Notes: generated by a model not told the origin, from the letters alone. 64,000 nt of DNA from Hafnia alvei (GCF_900095695.1 NZ_FMIQ01000027.1:116794-180793), one strand, 5' to 3'; shown: positions 28,027 to 41,736, counted from the first letter of the stretch. Made by a program: numbers and translations.

Positions 28027-28057
28027 GTTCAGCCTCCTCAAGAACGGGAGGCTGAAC
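28027..28057. terminator. Stem-loop between emrD and glpX
   Basis: GTTCAGCCTCC pairs with GGAGGCTGAAC (11 bp, nine-base loop) between convergent emrD and glpX. T-runs are weak on both sides. Confidence 0.7.
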
Positions 28058-28065
28058 GAGCGAAA

Positions 28066-29076
28066 CTAGATAATCAATTCGCAGATCTTCGGATCTTTAC
28101 GGTCCAGATAATGCGTTGAGCGAATGCGGCGAATGGTGCGCGACTTACCACGAATCAGCAGCGTTTCCGTTGTCGCCATATTGCCTTTACGATAAATCCC
28201 TTCCAGCAAATCGCCCTTAGTGATCCCCGTTGCGGAGAACACCACGTTATCGTTACGCGCCATTTCATCCAGACGTAGTACTTTGCCGGCTTCAATACCC
28301 ATTTCAGCGCAGCGCTTCAGCTCCTGCTCGCCTAAAGCACGGTTTTCCGGCGTATCGCCTTTTACGTCGTGACGTGCCAGCAGGCGTCCATGCATATCGC
28401 CATCCAGAGCACGAATAACGGCGGCTGATACCACGCCTTCAGGTGCACCGCCAATGCCATACATCACATCGACTTCGCTTTCAGGCATGCAGGTCAGAAT
28501 TGAAGCGGCAACATCGCCGTCTGGAATGGCAAAAACTTTAACGCCCATCGCCTGCATTTCCGCAATAACGGCATCATGGCGAGGTTTTGCCAGCGTGATG
28601 ACGGTTAGTTCATGCAGGGGTTTTGCCAATTTTTCAGCGACTAAACGTAGGTTTTCGGCCAATGGGCGATTTAAATCGATAGCGCCTTTAGCTTGGGGCC
28701 CAACGACTAGCTTTTCCATATACATATCTGGCGCGCGTAAAAACGTACCTTTATCACCGACAGCTATCACGGCGAGCGCATTTGATTGCCCCATGGCCGT
28801 CATGCGAGTGCCTTCAATAGGATCTACCGCGATATCAACCTGATCGCCGCTGCCGGTACCGACACGCTCGCCGATATATAACATTGGCGCTTCATCGATC
28901 TCGCCTTCGCCGATGACGATTTCCCCGTCGATATCGACCTGATTGAGCATAATACGCATCGCATTTACGGCAGCGCCGTCGGCGGCATTTTTGTCACCAC
29001 GACCTAACCATTTATAACCTGCCAGTGCTGCGGCTTCTGTGACGCGGGAGAACTCGATGGCTAATTCACGTTTCAT
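28066..29076 (-). CDS. glpX: Fructose-1,6-bisphosphatase class II
   Basis: 336-residue lithium-sensitive, Mn-dependent phosphatase that hydrolyses fructose 1,6-bisphosphate in gluconeogenesis. VIGEGEIDEAPMLYIGE near residues 54-70 and DPIEGTRMTA near 84-93 carry the metal-binding acidic residues. YGIGGAPEGVVSAA near 183-196 is also conserved. The start at MKRELAIEFSRV matches family length; an in-frame ATG at 29136 would add 20 residues. It is the last gene of glpF-glpK-glpX, but 610 bp separate it from glpK and that gap contains a large fold-back repeat. Confidence 0.97.
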   Translation of the reverse strand: MKRELAIEFSRVTEAAALAGYKWLGRGDKNAADGAAVNAMRIMLNQVDIDGEIVIGEGEIDEAPMLYIGERVGTGSGDQVDIAVDPIEGTRMTAMGQSNALAVIAVGDKGTFLRAPDMYMEKLVVGPQAKGAIDLNRPLAENLRLVAEKLAKPLHELTVITLAKPRHDAVIAEMQAMGVKVFAIPDGDVAASILTCMPESEVDVMYGIGGAPEGVVSAAVIRALDGDMHGRLLARHDVKGDTPENRALGEQELKRCAEMGIEAGKVLRLDEMARNDNVVFSATGITKGDLLEGIYRKGNMATTETLLIRGKSRTIRRIRSTHYLDRKDPKICELII

Positions 29077-29686
29077 TGTAGATCCGTATTGGTTACTGAA
29101 AGTTTGAAGGATAAAGACGGGAGGGGATTTTAGCACAAGGTGAGTGGGGGAATTGGAAAACGATTACCGCTGCTTTATATCTCCATGTTAGATCTGTGAA
29201 GGGTTTCGTCCGCCAATTAGCAAATTTGTTTCCATGAAACCGCCGGCGTAGGCGTCCGATGAGAGCCCCGTTGCGCGGGGGCTCTCAACTCGCGCGCTTT
29301 TTACCGAGCTGTTTGCCCGACCGGTCTCGGAGCGCACATCCTGTGCGCCCTCAACCTGCCACCAGCATCCCTGCTAGCGGCTCTAAAATGCATTCTTTCA
29401 ACGTGAAAAAGACAAAAGACATTTTGTCTTCTTATCTTTTAATTGTTTAAGCCTTGGTAGAGAGAGCCGACGGTACAGGGATGTACCGGCGGAGTTTGGG
29501 GCGCCCGGGATGGGAGATACCAAACCGGAGCGGAGATGGCATCTCTGATAAAAGCGCGAGGATTGAAGGGGCGCGCGCTGGCGCCCCTCATCGGTCGCCT
29601 ACGCCAGCGGTTGCAGAAAAACACAACGGCTAGCGGGCGAACGAAACCTTACACCTTAGTTATATACATAACTGGCGAGCTCAATA
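29077..29686. other. glpK-glpX spacer
   Basis: 610 bp without a gene inside an otherwise co-directional operon. About 445 bp is the fold-back repeat. 29077-29202 and 29648-29686 show nothing more than short flanks; no separate glpX promoter is evident. Confidence 0.6.
29203..29647. repeat. 445-bp fold-back (two opposed repeat units) between glpK and glpX
   Basis: Left arm about 29203-29384 and right arm about 29463-29647 are imperfect inverted copies. The clearest block is CGCCGGCGTAGGCGTCCGAT (29241-29260), repeated in reverse complement at about 29588-29607 with two changes. The ends are GTTTCG and CGAAAC. Each arm holds smaller hairpins, e.g. GAGAGCCCC/GGGGCTCTC on the left and GGTACAGGGATGTACC on the right. 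The 78-bp centre is AT-rich with AAGACAAA/TTTGTCTT. The hairpin with an ACAGGGATGT core recurs widely in enterobacterial intergenic regions. No open frame in it is credible. Confidence 0.8.
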
Positions 29687-31237
<1,551 letters not shown>

Positions 31238-31284
31238 TCAAAGAGATGAAAACCGGCGCAGACATTGCCAACGCCGGTGAATGA

Positions 31285-32130
31285 CTAAGCCTTACGCTGT
31301 TCGGGTTTCGCTGCTGGCTCATCTTCTAACTTGCACACGTCACATGGCAAGTGGCGGCCAATCAATGAGCGGTAACCGAAGGCACCAATACATGCACCGA
31401 CGATTGGGCCAAAGATAGGTACTAAGAAGTATGGAATATCACGGGCACCCGTAAAGGCCACTTCACCCCATCCTGCCAGATAGGCAAAGATTTTAGGGCC
31501 AAAGTCACGCGCTGGATTTAGGGCAAATCCGGTTAGTGGCCCCATGGATGCACCGATAACCGCAATCAGGATACCGATCAACAGCGGCGCTAATGGGCCA
31601 CGCTGAATACCGTTACCGTCATCGGTAAGGGCGAGGATCAAGCACATCAGAATGGCAGTAATCACGGTTTCAACCAAGAATGCTTGTCCCACCGAGATAT
31701 GTGGATTTGGATAGGTTGAGAATACGCCCGCCTGATCTAAGCTGGCTACGCTGCCGCGAACGATGTGGTTGGCTTGTTCGAAATCGACAAACAGGTTGTG
31801 ATATAAGCCATACACTAACGCTGCTGCGCAAAATGCACCTGCGATCTGCGCGATGATATAAGGCACAACCTTACGTTTATCGAAGCAGGCAAATAGCCAT
31901 AACGCGATGGTCACTGCAGGGTTAAGGTGTGCACCGGAGATCGCAGCGGTCAGGTAAATGGCCATAGCAACACCTAGGCCCCAAATGACGCTTATTTCCC
32001 ACTGACCAAAACTTGCGCCCGCCAGCTTGAGTGCGGCTACGCAGCCACATCCAAAAAATATCAGCAACGCGGTGCCGAGAAATTCAGCGATGCATTGCCC
32101 TTTTAACGTTGAACTAGCTGTTTGGCTCAT
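31285..32130 (-). CDS. glpF: Glycerol facilitator (aquaglyceroporin)
   Basis: 281-residue aquaporin-family channel with six membrane helices. The two NPA boxes are SGAHLNPAVTIA near residue 68 and GFALNPARDFGPK near 203; the Arg and Asp after the second box mark the glycerol-permeable subclass. It admits glycerol by diffusion so that GlpK can trap it. It is the first gene of the operon; candidate GlpR and CRP sites lie upstream. Confidence 0.97.
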   Translation of the reverse strand: MSQTASSTLKGQCIAEFLGTALLIFFGCGCVAALKLAGASFGQWEISVIWGLGVAMAIYLTAAISGAHLNPAVTIALWLFACFDKRKVVPYIIAQIAGAFCAAALVYGLYHNLFVDFEQANHIVRGSVASLDQAGVFSTYPNPHISVGQAFLVETVITAILMCLILALTDDGNGIQRGPLAPLLIGILIAVIGASMGPLTGFALNPARDFGPKIFAYLAGWGEVAFTGARDIPYFLVPIFGPIVGACIGAFGYRSLIGRHLPCDVCKLEDEPAAKPEQRKA

Positions 32131-32206
32131 GACTTGATGTCCTAACGACGAATTATTGTAGGGAGTAAGGGTCAGCCCTTATCTATTTTTTCTGGGCCTG
32201 ATGTAA

Positions 32207-32226
32207 ATTTATCGTTAACGAGCAAA
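32207..32226. promoter_or_regulatory. Candidate GlpR operator upstream of glpF
   Basis: The core TCGTTAACGA (32212-32221) is palindromic and fits the GlpR core TCGWTAWCGA exactly. Over the 20-bp consensus 15 positions agree. It lies about 80 bp before glpF. GlpR repression of glpFKX is established in E. coli. Confidence 0.45.
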
Positions 32227-32251
32227 AACGAGAAATAGCGAAATCAAAATG

Positions 32252-32267
32252 TGTGTGCTTCGTCATA
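32252..32267. promoter_or_regulatory. Candidate CRP site upstream of glpF
   Basis: TGTGT-GCTTCG-TCATA matches TGTGA-N6-TCACA at 8 of 10 bases, with A/T-rich flanks. It lies about 125 bp before glpF, fitting catabolite control of glycerol use. Confidence 0.4.
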
Positions 32268-32650
32268 AAAATGAGTGAAGCCGCGCATTTAGTGCTCTTT
32301 TAGCGATATTTTTTTGTGATCTGACCACTGACACAGATCATGGTGACACGATTTTGTAAAATAATTGTGAAATCAACGTCGTAGTGAAAAATGCTTTTTT
32401 TAGGGATTTGCTGATAGGCAGAAGGTGCGAATTTGTTACAGACTGCACTTTGCCTCAGTATCGCGCTAGACAGTAGAGAATGGGGTACATACAATCGGAG
32501 TTGAAACGAATTTATTGCGCAGTGGCTTGCGCGCCTTGGGGTGACAGCAGCCGTTGTGTTTATGGGCGCAACTATATTTTCGCAGTGGGTGCTAAAGAAA
32601 CGCACTCACTACAGCAGATGTACGCCTGGCTATGATAAGGGGACAGAAGA

Positions 32651-32893
32651 ATGTCATTTGAAGTATTTGAAAAATTGGAAGCAAAAGTTCAGCAGGCGAT
32701 TGATACCATTACGCTGTTGCAGATGGAAATCGAAGAGCTGAAAGAACAGAACACTCAACTGAATCAAGAAGTTCAGCAAGCCGCTGGCTCTCGTGAGTCT
32801 TTGGTGCGTGAAAACGAACAGCTTAAAGAAGAACAAACTGCATGGCAGGAGCGCCTGCGCTCTTTGTTAGGCCGCATGGATGAAGTTAACTAA
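32651..32893 (+). CDS. zapB: Cell division protein ZapB
   Basis: 80-residue, almost wholly coiled-coil protein (heptads from residue 3 to 75) that bundles at the division site and binds ZapA to stabilise the Z ring. [20 protein letters not shown] at the N-terminus is the family signature. Its length fits. It converges on rraA across a bidirectional terminator. Confidence 0.95.
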   Translation: MSFEVFEKLEAKVQQAIDTITLLQMEIEELKEQNTQLNQEVQQAAGSRESLVRENEQLKEEQTAWQERLRSLLGRMDEVN

Positions 32894-32920
32894 GTTATCT
32901 TTGTTCATGGTTTAGATATA

Positions 32921-32946
32921 AAAAAGGCGCTCAATGAGCGCCTTTT
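32921..32946. terminator. Bidirectional terminator between zapB and rraA
   Basis: AAAAAGGCGCTC-AAT-GAGCGCCTTTT is a 12-bp stem with a three-base loop and A/T runs on both sides. Confidence 0.9.
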
Positions 32947-32966
32947 CTCACAAAGAAAGCGATGGA

Positions 32967-33482
<516 letters not shown>

Positions 33483-33546
33483 CTAGTATATCCCCTTATG
33501 CATGTTGTTTGCAAAAACACCAATTGTTAAATATGGCTAAACGCGG

Positions 33547-33573
33547 CGCTGGCGCACGTTTTGCGCGCCAGCG
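33547..33573 (-). terminator. Stem-loop between menA and rraA
   Basis: CGCTGGCGC pairs perfectly with GCGCCAGCG around nine bases. No T-run follows on the minus strand, so it may be an mRNA end-stabiliser or partial terminator rather than a full stop. Confidence 0.5.
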
Positions 33574-33585
33574 AAAAGAAGGGAA

Positions 33586-34503
33586 TTAGCTGAGCACGGT
33601 GCCGATGGCGAATAAGACGTTGGCTAGTAAGGCACTTTTCACCATGTTTTCTAGCATTGGTCGCATTGCTTCTGGCGTGCGGTGCGTGAAAACGTAGCGG
33701 CCATGCTTATACAGCATGGGGATAGCGAGAACGAACAGCCAGCCAAAGGCGCTTTTGAGATTTACCAAGGCGAACAGTGCTAGGCATACTACGGCGCCAA
33801 CCAGTAAAGCGACGTGGTAGACGCGTGCCTTGATGGGCCCGAGACGCACGGCAAGCGTGTTTTTGCCATTCATCGCATCGTTTTCGATATCGCGCAGGTT
33901 ATTGATATTCAAAACCGCAGTGGCTAAGAAGCCACAGGCGGTGGCAGGCAGCATGACGACGCTGTCAAAAGTCCCCGCCTGCAAATAGTACGTGCCTGCT
34001 ACGCTGAGCCAGCCAAAGAACACCAGCACAGAAATATCGCCTAAGCCCATATAGCCATAAGGACGAGTACCTACGGTGTAAGTAATAGCGGCGACGATGG
34101 CCATTAAACCTAAAGCCAAAAATCCGATGATATCTTGTGGCTTCTGGCAGGCGACGGCAATTAATGCGATACCGGATAAAATGGTGATGACTACGGTAAT
34201 GCCTAGCGCACGTTTCATCTGCGCTTGGGTAATTACGCCTTTTTGCATACCGCGTAGTGGCCCAATTCGCTCTTCGGTATCGCTGCCTTTCACGGCATCG
34301 CCATAGTCATTGGCGAGGTTGGAGAGTATTTGCAGCATCGCCGCCGTCAGCAGCGCAAGCAGTGCAATTTCGACCTTAAAGGTATGTTGCCAAGCTGCAA
34401 TGGCAGAACCTGTGACAATGGATGCCAAAGCCAGCGGCAAGGTACGCAGGCGCAAACTTTCCAACCAGGCGCGTGGCCTGCTAATCGTTGTTGATGAACT
34501 CAT
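33586..34503 (-). CDS. menA: 1,4-dihydroxy-2-naphthoate octaprenyltransferase
   Basis: 305-residue UbiA-family membrane prenyltransferase that attaches octaprenyl to DHNA in menaquinone synthesis. Eight to nine membrane helices are predicted. NLANDYGDAVKGSDTEERIG near 61-80 is the first Asp-rich prenyl-diphosphate site (NDxxD type), and NNLRDIENDAMNGKNTLAV near 190-208 the second. The start with MSSSTTISRPRAWLESLR fits the family better than the in-frame ATG at 34533. Confidence 0.95.
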   Translation of the reverse strand: MSSSTTISRPRAWLESLRLRTLPLALASIVTGSAIAAWQHTFKVEIALLALLTAAMLQILSNLANDYGDAVKGSDTEERIGPLRGMQKGVITQAQMKRALGITVVITILSGIALIAVACQKPQDIIGFLALGLMAIVAAITYTVGTRPYGYMGLGDISVLVFFGWLSVAGTYYLQAGTFDSVVMLPATACGFLATAVLNINNLRDIENDAMNGKNTLAVRLGPIKARVYHVALLVGAVVCLALFALVNLKSAFGWLFVLAIPMLYKHGRYVFTHRTPEAMRPMLENMVKSALLANVLFAIGTVLS

Positions 34504-34735
34504 TATTCGCTTCAGTCGCTCAGGGGATCCCATCGTGAAATATTCGGGTGAGGGTTCCAGTTAAGGTCGGTAATCTACCATATTTTATCAAATGGATATT
34601 GTATACCCGTTATCCGTGATGCTGCCTTGGCGTTAGCCGTGTCGTGCAATGCCAATAGTTTAGGGTATAGACGTAAAAAAGGGAGGCCAAAGCCTCCCTT
34701 TTACGACAACCGATAGGGACGGTTCTTAAAACGAA

Positions 34736-36067
34736 TTATAGAATAAACCGGCTCAGATCTTCATCTGCAACGAGCTCATCAAGATGATTACGTACATATT
34801 CCGCATCAATCGTCACTGTTTGACCGCTCATTTCGCTGGCTTCGAAGGAAATTTCTTCGACCAGACGTTCCAGAATGGTATGTAAGCGACGCGCACCGAT
34901 ATTTTCTGCGCTTTCGTTAACTCGCCATGCCGCTTCAGCAATATGGCGTACGCCGTCAGCGGTAAAGTTAATGCTCAGACCTTCAGTTGCCATTAACGCC
35001 TGATACTGCTCTGTCAGGGACGCGCTTGGCTCAGTCAGGATACGTTCGAAGTCTTCTGTCGTCAGCGCCTGTAGTTCAACGCGAATTGGCAGACGGCCCT
35101 GAAGTTCTGGGATCAGATCCGATGGGCTGGATACCTGGAATGCACCAGAAGCAATAAACAGAATGTGATCGGTTTTCACCATGCCGTGCTTGGTGGATAC
35201 GGTGCAGCCTTCAATCAGAGGCAACAGGTCACGTTGAACCCCTTCGCGGGAAACGTCTGGGCCTGAGGATTCACCGCGTTTACAGATTTTGTCGATCTCA
35301 TCGATAAATACGATACCGTTTTGCTCAACGGCGTGAATCGCCTGCTCTTTCAGCTCTTCTGGATTAACCAGTTTTGCGGCTTCTTCTTCAATCAGTAGCT
35401 TGAACGCTTCTTTGATTTTGATTTTGCGCGCTTTCTGCTTTTGCCCACCCAGATTTTGGAACATGGACTGCAGCTGGTTGGTCATTTCTTCCATGCCAGG
35501 AGGAGCCATGATTTCAACGCCAACCGGTGAAGCGGCTAATTCTAATTCGATTTCTTTATCATCAAGCTGACCTTCACGCAGTTTCTTGCGGAAGCTCTGG
35601 CGCGCAGCGGATGGCTCGGCGCTTTGCTCAGCCTGACCCCAGTTGTTTTTTGCTGGTGGGATCAAGACGTCCAGAATACGCTCTTCGGCCATTTCTTCGG
35701 CGCGATAGCGGTTCTTTTCGATGGACTGCATGCGCACCATTTTCATGGCAGAGTCAGTTAAATCGCGGATGATAGAGTCAACTTCTTTACCCACATAGCC
35801 CACTTCTGTGAACTTGGTGGCTTCAACCTTGATGAACGGTGCGTTGGCTAATTTAGCCAGACGGCGGGCGATTTCGGTTTTACCGACGCCGGTTGGGCCG
35901 ATCATCAGAATATTTTTTGGTGTCACTTCATGACGCAGCTCATCGTTGAGCTGCATACGACGCCAGCGGTTACGCAGGGCAATTGCCACGGCGCGTTTTG
36001 CCGAGTGTTGGCCAATGATGTAGCTGTCGAGTTCGCTGACAATTTCGCGTGGGGTCATCTCAGACAT
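34736..36067 (-). CDS. hslU: HslUV protease ATPase subunit
   Basis: 443-residue AAA+ unfoldase. Walker A is GPTGVGKTE near residues 57-65 and Walker B is [10 protein letters not shown] near 249-258; the intermediate I-domain lies about 110-240. ARG-finger region GRLPIRVEL and sensor 2 [10 protein letters not shown] follow. The C-terminus EDLSRFIL docks into HslV. It lies 11 bp after hslV and shares its heat-shock promoter. Confidence 0.98.
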   Translation of the reverse strand: MSEMTPREIVSELDSYIIGQHSAKRAVAIALRNRWRRMQLNDELRHEVTPKNILMIGPTGVGKTEIARRLAKLANAPFIKVEATKFTEVGYVGKEVDSIIRDLTDSAMKMVRMQSIEKNRYRAEEMAEERILDVLIPPAKNNWGQAEQSAEPSAARQSFRKKLREGQLDDKEIELELAASPVGVEIMAPPGMEEMTNQLQSMFQNLGGQKQKARKIKIKEAFKLLIEEEAAKLVNPEELKEQAIHAVEQNGIVFIDEIDKICKRGESSGPDVSREGVQRDLLPLIEGCTVSTKHGMVKTDHILFIASGAFQVSSPSDLIPELQGRLPIRVELQALTTEDFERILTEPSASLTEQYQALMATEGLSINFTADGVRHIAEAAWRVNESAENIGARRLHTILERLVEEISFEASEMSGQTVTIDAEYVRNHLDELVADEDLSRFIL

Positions 36068-36078
36068 GTTTGGAGTCC

Positions 36079-36609
36079 TTACGCTTTGGAGTCTAATTCT
36101 TCAATGGTGTGGAACTGATTGGTGTAGATGCAGATATCACCAGCTATACCCAGCGCTTTATCAACGATTTCGCGGGCACTCAGTTCTGTGTTTTCTAGCA
36201 ATGCGCGAGAGGCTGCCTGAGCATACGGGCCGCCGGAACCTATCGCGATTAAATCATTTTCAGGCTGAATAACGTCACCGTTGCCGGTGATGATGAGGGA
36301 GGCGTTTTCATCCGCGACGGCCAGCAGCGCTTCGAGTTTGCGCAGCATGCGGTCGGTGCGCCAGTCTTTGGCAAGCTCAACGGCGGCTTTAACCAAATGT
36401 CCCTGATGCAGTTCCAGTTTACGTTCAAAGAGTTCGAACAGGGTGAAGGCATCTGCGGTGCCGCCAGCAAATCCGGCAATAACACGGTCGTTATAGAGAC
36501 GACGCACTTTACGAACATTACCTTTCATCACGGTATTGCCCATGGTCGCCTGACCATCACCACCGATCACCACTTTACCGTTGCGGCGTACGCTTACTAT
36601 TGTTGTCAC
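36079..36609 (-). CDS. hslV: HslUV protease peptidase subunit
   Basis: 176-residue proteasome-like peptidase. I set a GTG start at 36609-36607, which gives [11 protein letters not shown] so that removal of the initiator exposes the N-terminal Thr nucleophile; the longer frame from 36648 would mask it and cannot be the active form. [15 protein letters not shown] and the Lys in [10 protein letters not shown] are conserved active-site regions. With HslU it degrades SulA-type and misfolded proteins. A sigma-32 promoter and a leader hairpin lie upstream. Confidence 0.96.
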   Translation of the reverse strand: MTTIVSVRRNGKVVIGGDGQATMGNTVMKGNVRKVRRLYNDRVIAGFAGGTADAFTLFELFERKLELHQGHLVKAAVELAKDWRTDRMLRKLEALLAVADENASLIITGNGDVIQPENDLIAIGSGGPYAQAASRALLENTELSAREIVDKALGIAGDICIYTNQFHTIEELDSKA

Positions 36610-36640
36610 GAGCAGACCCCCGTAGCTGACGAAATAAGAA

Positions 36641-36660
36641 CCCCACACTTTTGTGTGGGG
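36641..36660 (-). promoter_or_regulatory. Leader hairpin of hslVU mRNA (also a possible ftsN terminator)
   Basis: CCCCACAC-TTTT-GTGTGGGG is a perfect 8-bp stem with a tetraloop. It lies just downstream of the proposed sigma-32 start site. An inverted repeat in the E. coli hslVU leader stabilises that mRNA, so the same role is likely. No T-run follows on the minus strand beyond a short TTCTTATTT. Confidence 0.65.
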
Positions 36661-36672
36661 GCATTGTCAGAT

Positions 36673-36700
36673 AGATGGGGGGGATATTTTGCTTTTCAAC
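36673..36700 (-). promoter_or_regulatory. Sigma-32 promoter of hslVU
   Basis: Read leftward: GTTGAAA, a 13-base spacer, then CCCCATCT, against the heat-shock consensus CTTGAAA-N13-17-CCCCATNT. The -35 overlaps the TGA stop of ftsN, so the promoter is partly inside that gene. Confidence 0.82.
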
Positions 36701-37679
36701 CCCCGACGGAGAGGGCAATACAGCCAGACATTCCATCACCCTTCAATCGTTGCAGCATTTTGTCTGCTGAAGCGCGGCTGGTGTATGGGCCTAACAGAAC
36801 GCGATTCCAGCCACCGCCAGCGGTAATACGGCTTTCAACGCCGCCGAAGGCAAGCTGGGCTCTGACTGATTCGGCCTGATCGGTGCTGCGGAATGAGCCA
36901 CATTGCACCATCCATTTCTGCGTGTTTTCTTTTTCAGGTGCTTTCTCTGGCGCTTTTTCTGTTTTGGTCTCTTTTGCTGGCGCAGGTTGTTCTGCCACGC
37001 TGGTTACCGGAGCCGGTTTTTCTTTATGCGGCTGTTGAACCGGTGGCTGAGTCGTTTGCACTGGCGGTGCTGTACGCACAGGACGTGTCGGTTCAGCGGT
37101 GGTTTGGCGAGGCTGAGAAGCGGCCGTATTTTGCTGAGAGAACGGATTGCGCGGCTGTGAATTAGTGACCGGCTGTTGTTGCTGGATATAGGTTTGATCC
37201 GGCATCCGGCTATTTTGTGGCGCACGACGTGCGATCTGCGTTTGATCGTTATACGGCACTTCAGACAACTGAGTTGGCTGTTGACGCATATCAGACTGCA
37301 TTTGGTCAAGAAGCTGGCGCTGTTCTGCGGTTAGCTGTGGCTGCTGCGTAGGTGCAGTGGCTGCGCTACTGGTGGGATCTGTAGGCGTAGCAACGCCAAC
37401 CTGACGATTCTCAAGTTCTTTGATGTAACGCCAGCGCTCTTCCGGTTTAGGAGGAAGTCCATTACCCGCATGTTTTGCCTGCGTCGGTAACAGTTCATCA
37501 CTGTCTGGCTTATGGTGAGTCAGGAAATAAAGGCCGGCAGCGAAAGTCACTAAAACCCCCAAGGCGATAACCACCATGGTTTTAGATATACCCCGAGATG
37601 ATTTTTTCTTTTTCCGGGTATTGGTTTTGCGCTTCGCTCCTGATGAGCGGCCCCGGCTCACATAGTCTCTTTGTGCCAC
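36696..37679 (-). CDS. ftsN: Cell division protein FtsN
   Basis: 327-residue bitopic membrane protein. A short basic cytoplasmic tail (MAQRDYVSRGRSSGAKRK) is followed by one helix about residues 34-54, a long Gln/Pro-rich periplasmic linker (about 80-245) and a C-terminal SPOR domain (about 248-327: WMVQCGSFRSTDQAESVR and GGWNRVLLGPYTSRASADK). It triggers septal peptidoglycan synthesis and binds denuded glycan. The linker is low-complexity with repeated QQP/TAPP motifs. It stands downstream of cytR on the same strand. Confidence 0.95.
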   Translation of the reverse strand: MAQRDYVSRGRSSGAKRKTNTRKKKKSSRGISKTMVVIALGVLVTFAAGLYFLTHHKPDSDELLPTQAKHAGNGLPPKPEERWRYIKELENRQVGVATPTDPTSSAATAPTQQPQLTAEQRQLLDQMQSDMRQQPTQLSEVPYNDQTQIARRAPQNSRMPDQTYIQQQQPVTNSQPRNPFSQQNTAASQPRQTTAEPTRPVRTAPPVQTTQPPVQQPHKEKPAPVTSVAEQPAPAKETKTEKAPEKAPEKENTQKWMVQCGSFRSTDQAESVRAQLAFGGVESRITAGGGWNRVLLGPYTSRASADKMLQRLKGDGMSGCIALSVGG

Positions 37680-37744
37680 TGTCTTTTCGCTACATCGTGA
37701 TTTTGAATTAAGAGCGCCATGTTACTGAACTCATCCCAATTTAA

Positions 37745-38773
37745 CTAGCGTTTCGGCGCAGATGTACTTCCTCTGACGATAAATTCGCTGTCTAACAGTC
37801 TTGAACCGCTAACCACGGAGCGACTGTGAAGCTGTTCTAACAGTAATAACATCGCTTCTCGGCCAATTTGGTAGCGTGGTTGAGAAACGGTGGTCAGCGG
37901 AGGATCGCAGTACTGTGCCTGCTTTATATCGTCAAAACCGACTAGAGAAACGTCATCGGGTACGCGTAATCCCATGCGCTTGGCTTGAGAAAGCGCGCCA
38001 ATTGCCATCACATCACTATGGCAGAAAATAGCCGTTGGTGGCTGTGGCAGCGACATCAGAGCATGCATGGCCTGTGCGCCAGCCTCATAGGTAAAGTCGC
38101 CGCGCTCAACAAAACTTTTCTCTTCCGCAATACCACAACGGCGTAATGCCTGAATATAGCCACGCAGGCGATATTTACTCAGTGGCATACTTTCAGGGCC
38201 AGCAATACAGGCAATACGATGATGACCAAGCTCATGTAGATATAGCACCGCCTCAAAGGCAGCGGTGAGGTTGTCGATATGGACAGTAGGAAGTTCAAGT
38301 TCTGGAGCGAACTCGTTGGCCATCACCATCGGTGGCAAATTTTTCTGTTCTTCTTTGCTGGCATCAAAAGGAACGTTCGAGCCGAGCAGCAGCATGCCGT
38401 CGATTTGTTTGGTGATGATGAGGTTGACGAAGGTTTTTTCCTGCTGCTGTTGCTGAGCGCAGTCGCCTAGCAAGACTAAATATCCATGCTCGGCGGCGGT
38501 GCGTTCCACGCCCTGAATCACTTCGGCAAAAAAAGGATCGCAGATATCAGGCACAATCACCAGAATCGTGCGCGATTCATTTCGTTTTGAACTACGGGCC
38601 AGCGCATGCGGAGAGTAACCAACGGCTAATACAGCCTGTTCAACTTTTTGTCGGGTGGATGCAGAGACTTTCTCGGGGTTCATCAATGTTCGTGAAACGG
38701 TGGCCGTTGAGACACCGGCGTGTTCAGCCACATCTTTCATGGTGGCAGCAGACATGCTTTGCTTCTCTTCCAA
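37745..38773 (-). CDS. cytR: LacI-family repressor CytR
   Basis: 342-residue repressor of nucleoside uptake and catabolism genes, acting with CRP. The N-terminal helix-turn-helix is MKDVAEHAGVSTATVSRTLM (about 12-31) and the hinge has KRNESRTILVIVPDICDPFF. The effector domain retains IDGMLLLGSNVPFDAS and FCHSDVMAIGALSQAK, close to the E. coli protein, which binds cytidine. Residues 32-60 differ more from E. coli than the rest. Two starts (38773 and 38755) are possible. Confidence 0.95.
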   Translation of the reverse strand: MEEKQSMSAATMKDVAEHAGVSTATVSRTLMNPEKVSASTRQKVEQAVLAVGYSPHALARSSKRNESRTILVIVPDICDPFFAEVIQGVERTAAEHGYLVLLGDCAQQQQQEKTFVNLIITKQIDGMLLLGSNVPFDASKEEQKNLPPMVMANEFAPELELPTVHIDNLTAAFEAVLYLHELGHHRIACIAGPESMPLSKYRLRGYIQALRRCGIAEEKSFVERGDFTYEAGAQAMHALMSLPQPPTAIFCHSDVMAIGALSQAKRMGLRVPDDVSLVGFDDIKQAQYCDPPLTTVSQPRYQIGREAMLLLLEQLHSRSVVSGSRLLDSEFIVRGSTSAPKR

Positions 38774-39051
38774 CGCTGTTCTCCTTGCGTCTGGCGAAAC
38801 GCCGACGCGGCGAGTGTTGCTCGTCCTGTTTTACTGAATGAAAACCAGCTTCCTTGCGTCATCCCAAATTTATTGCCTGGAATGCTCATACCAGTTCATG
38901 AATTACCATATGGATCACATTTTAAACAGAATGCACCCTGCTGTTGTTACCTAATTTGCATGAGAAATGTGACCTAGATAGATTTTTTAGATCGGGATCG
39001 CAAATCATCATTTTTATCTCTCTGTCTGATGGTCTTTCTCATCAAGACAGA

Positions 39052-41250
<2,199 letters not shown>

Positions 41251-41505
41251 TTATCCTGCTTCTAAATGTATGCGTAGTTTACATGCAGGGTGGGGGGAGT
41301 GGATCAGTTTAATTGATATCGCTGCTTTTACGTGTCGTAATAGAAGATGAATAAAGCCACTTGCAATTCGATTGCGGTGGATGTTTTATCTCTGTATAAT
41401 TCGCCGCCTTTGATAGTCTTTTTTATCAAACCAAATTTATCAACCACGCGTGGTGTCTGGCGGAATAGGGCTGGATAGCGACGCGGCCTTAACTGAGGTT
41501 ATCCC

Positions 41506-41721
41506 ATGAAACAAGGTATCCACCCGAACTACGTTGCAATCACTGCAACTTGCTCTTGCGGCAACGTGATTAAAACTCATTCTACCGCAGGTCACGACCT
41601 GAACCTGGACGTATGTGGTAACTGCCACCCGTTCTATACTGGCAAGCAGCGTGATGTTGCTACCGGTGGTCGTGTTGACCGCTTCAACAAGCGTTTCAGC
41701 GTACCAGGCACTAAGAAGTAA
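41506..41721 (+). CDS. rpmE: 50S ribosomal protein L31 (zinc type)
   Basis: 71-residue L31 with the zinc-binding cysteines in CSCGN and [11 protein letters not shown], so it is the Zn-containing paralogue. It starts [10 protein letters not shown] and ends in a basic tail. GAGG lies upstream of the ATG. Two terminators in series follow. Confidence 0.98.
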   Translation: MKQGIHPNYVAITATCSCGNVIKTHSTAGHDLNLDVCGNCHPFYTGKQRDVATGGRVDRFNKRFSVPGTKK

Positions 41722-41736
41722 TTCTTTTTGCTCAAG

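Larger units (their letters stand above)
32131..32650. other. glpF-zapB divergent region
   Basis: 520 bp with no gene. Near glpF lie a GlpR-like core and a CRP-like site (listed separately). At 32317-32340 TGATCTG and CAGATCA form a perfect 7-bp inverted repeat with a 10-base spacer, in the zone where a zapB or glpF activator could bind. The rest shows nothing I can name. Confidence 0.5.

Noticed and set aside
38774..39051. CRP sites upstream of cytR
   Set aside because: TGTGACCTAGATAGAT has one good half only. CRP control is known in E. coli, but the match is too poor to list.
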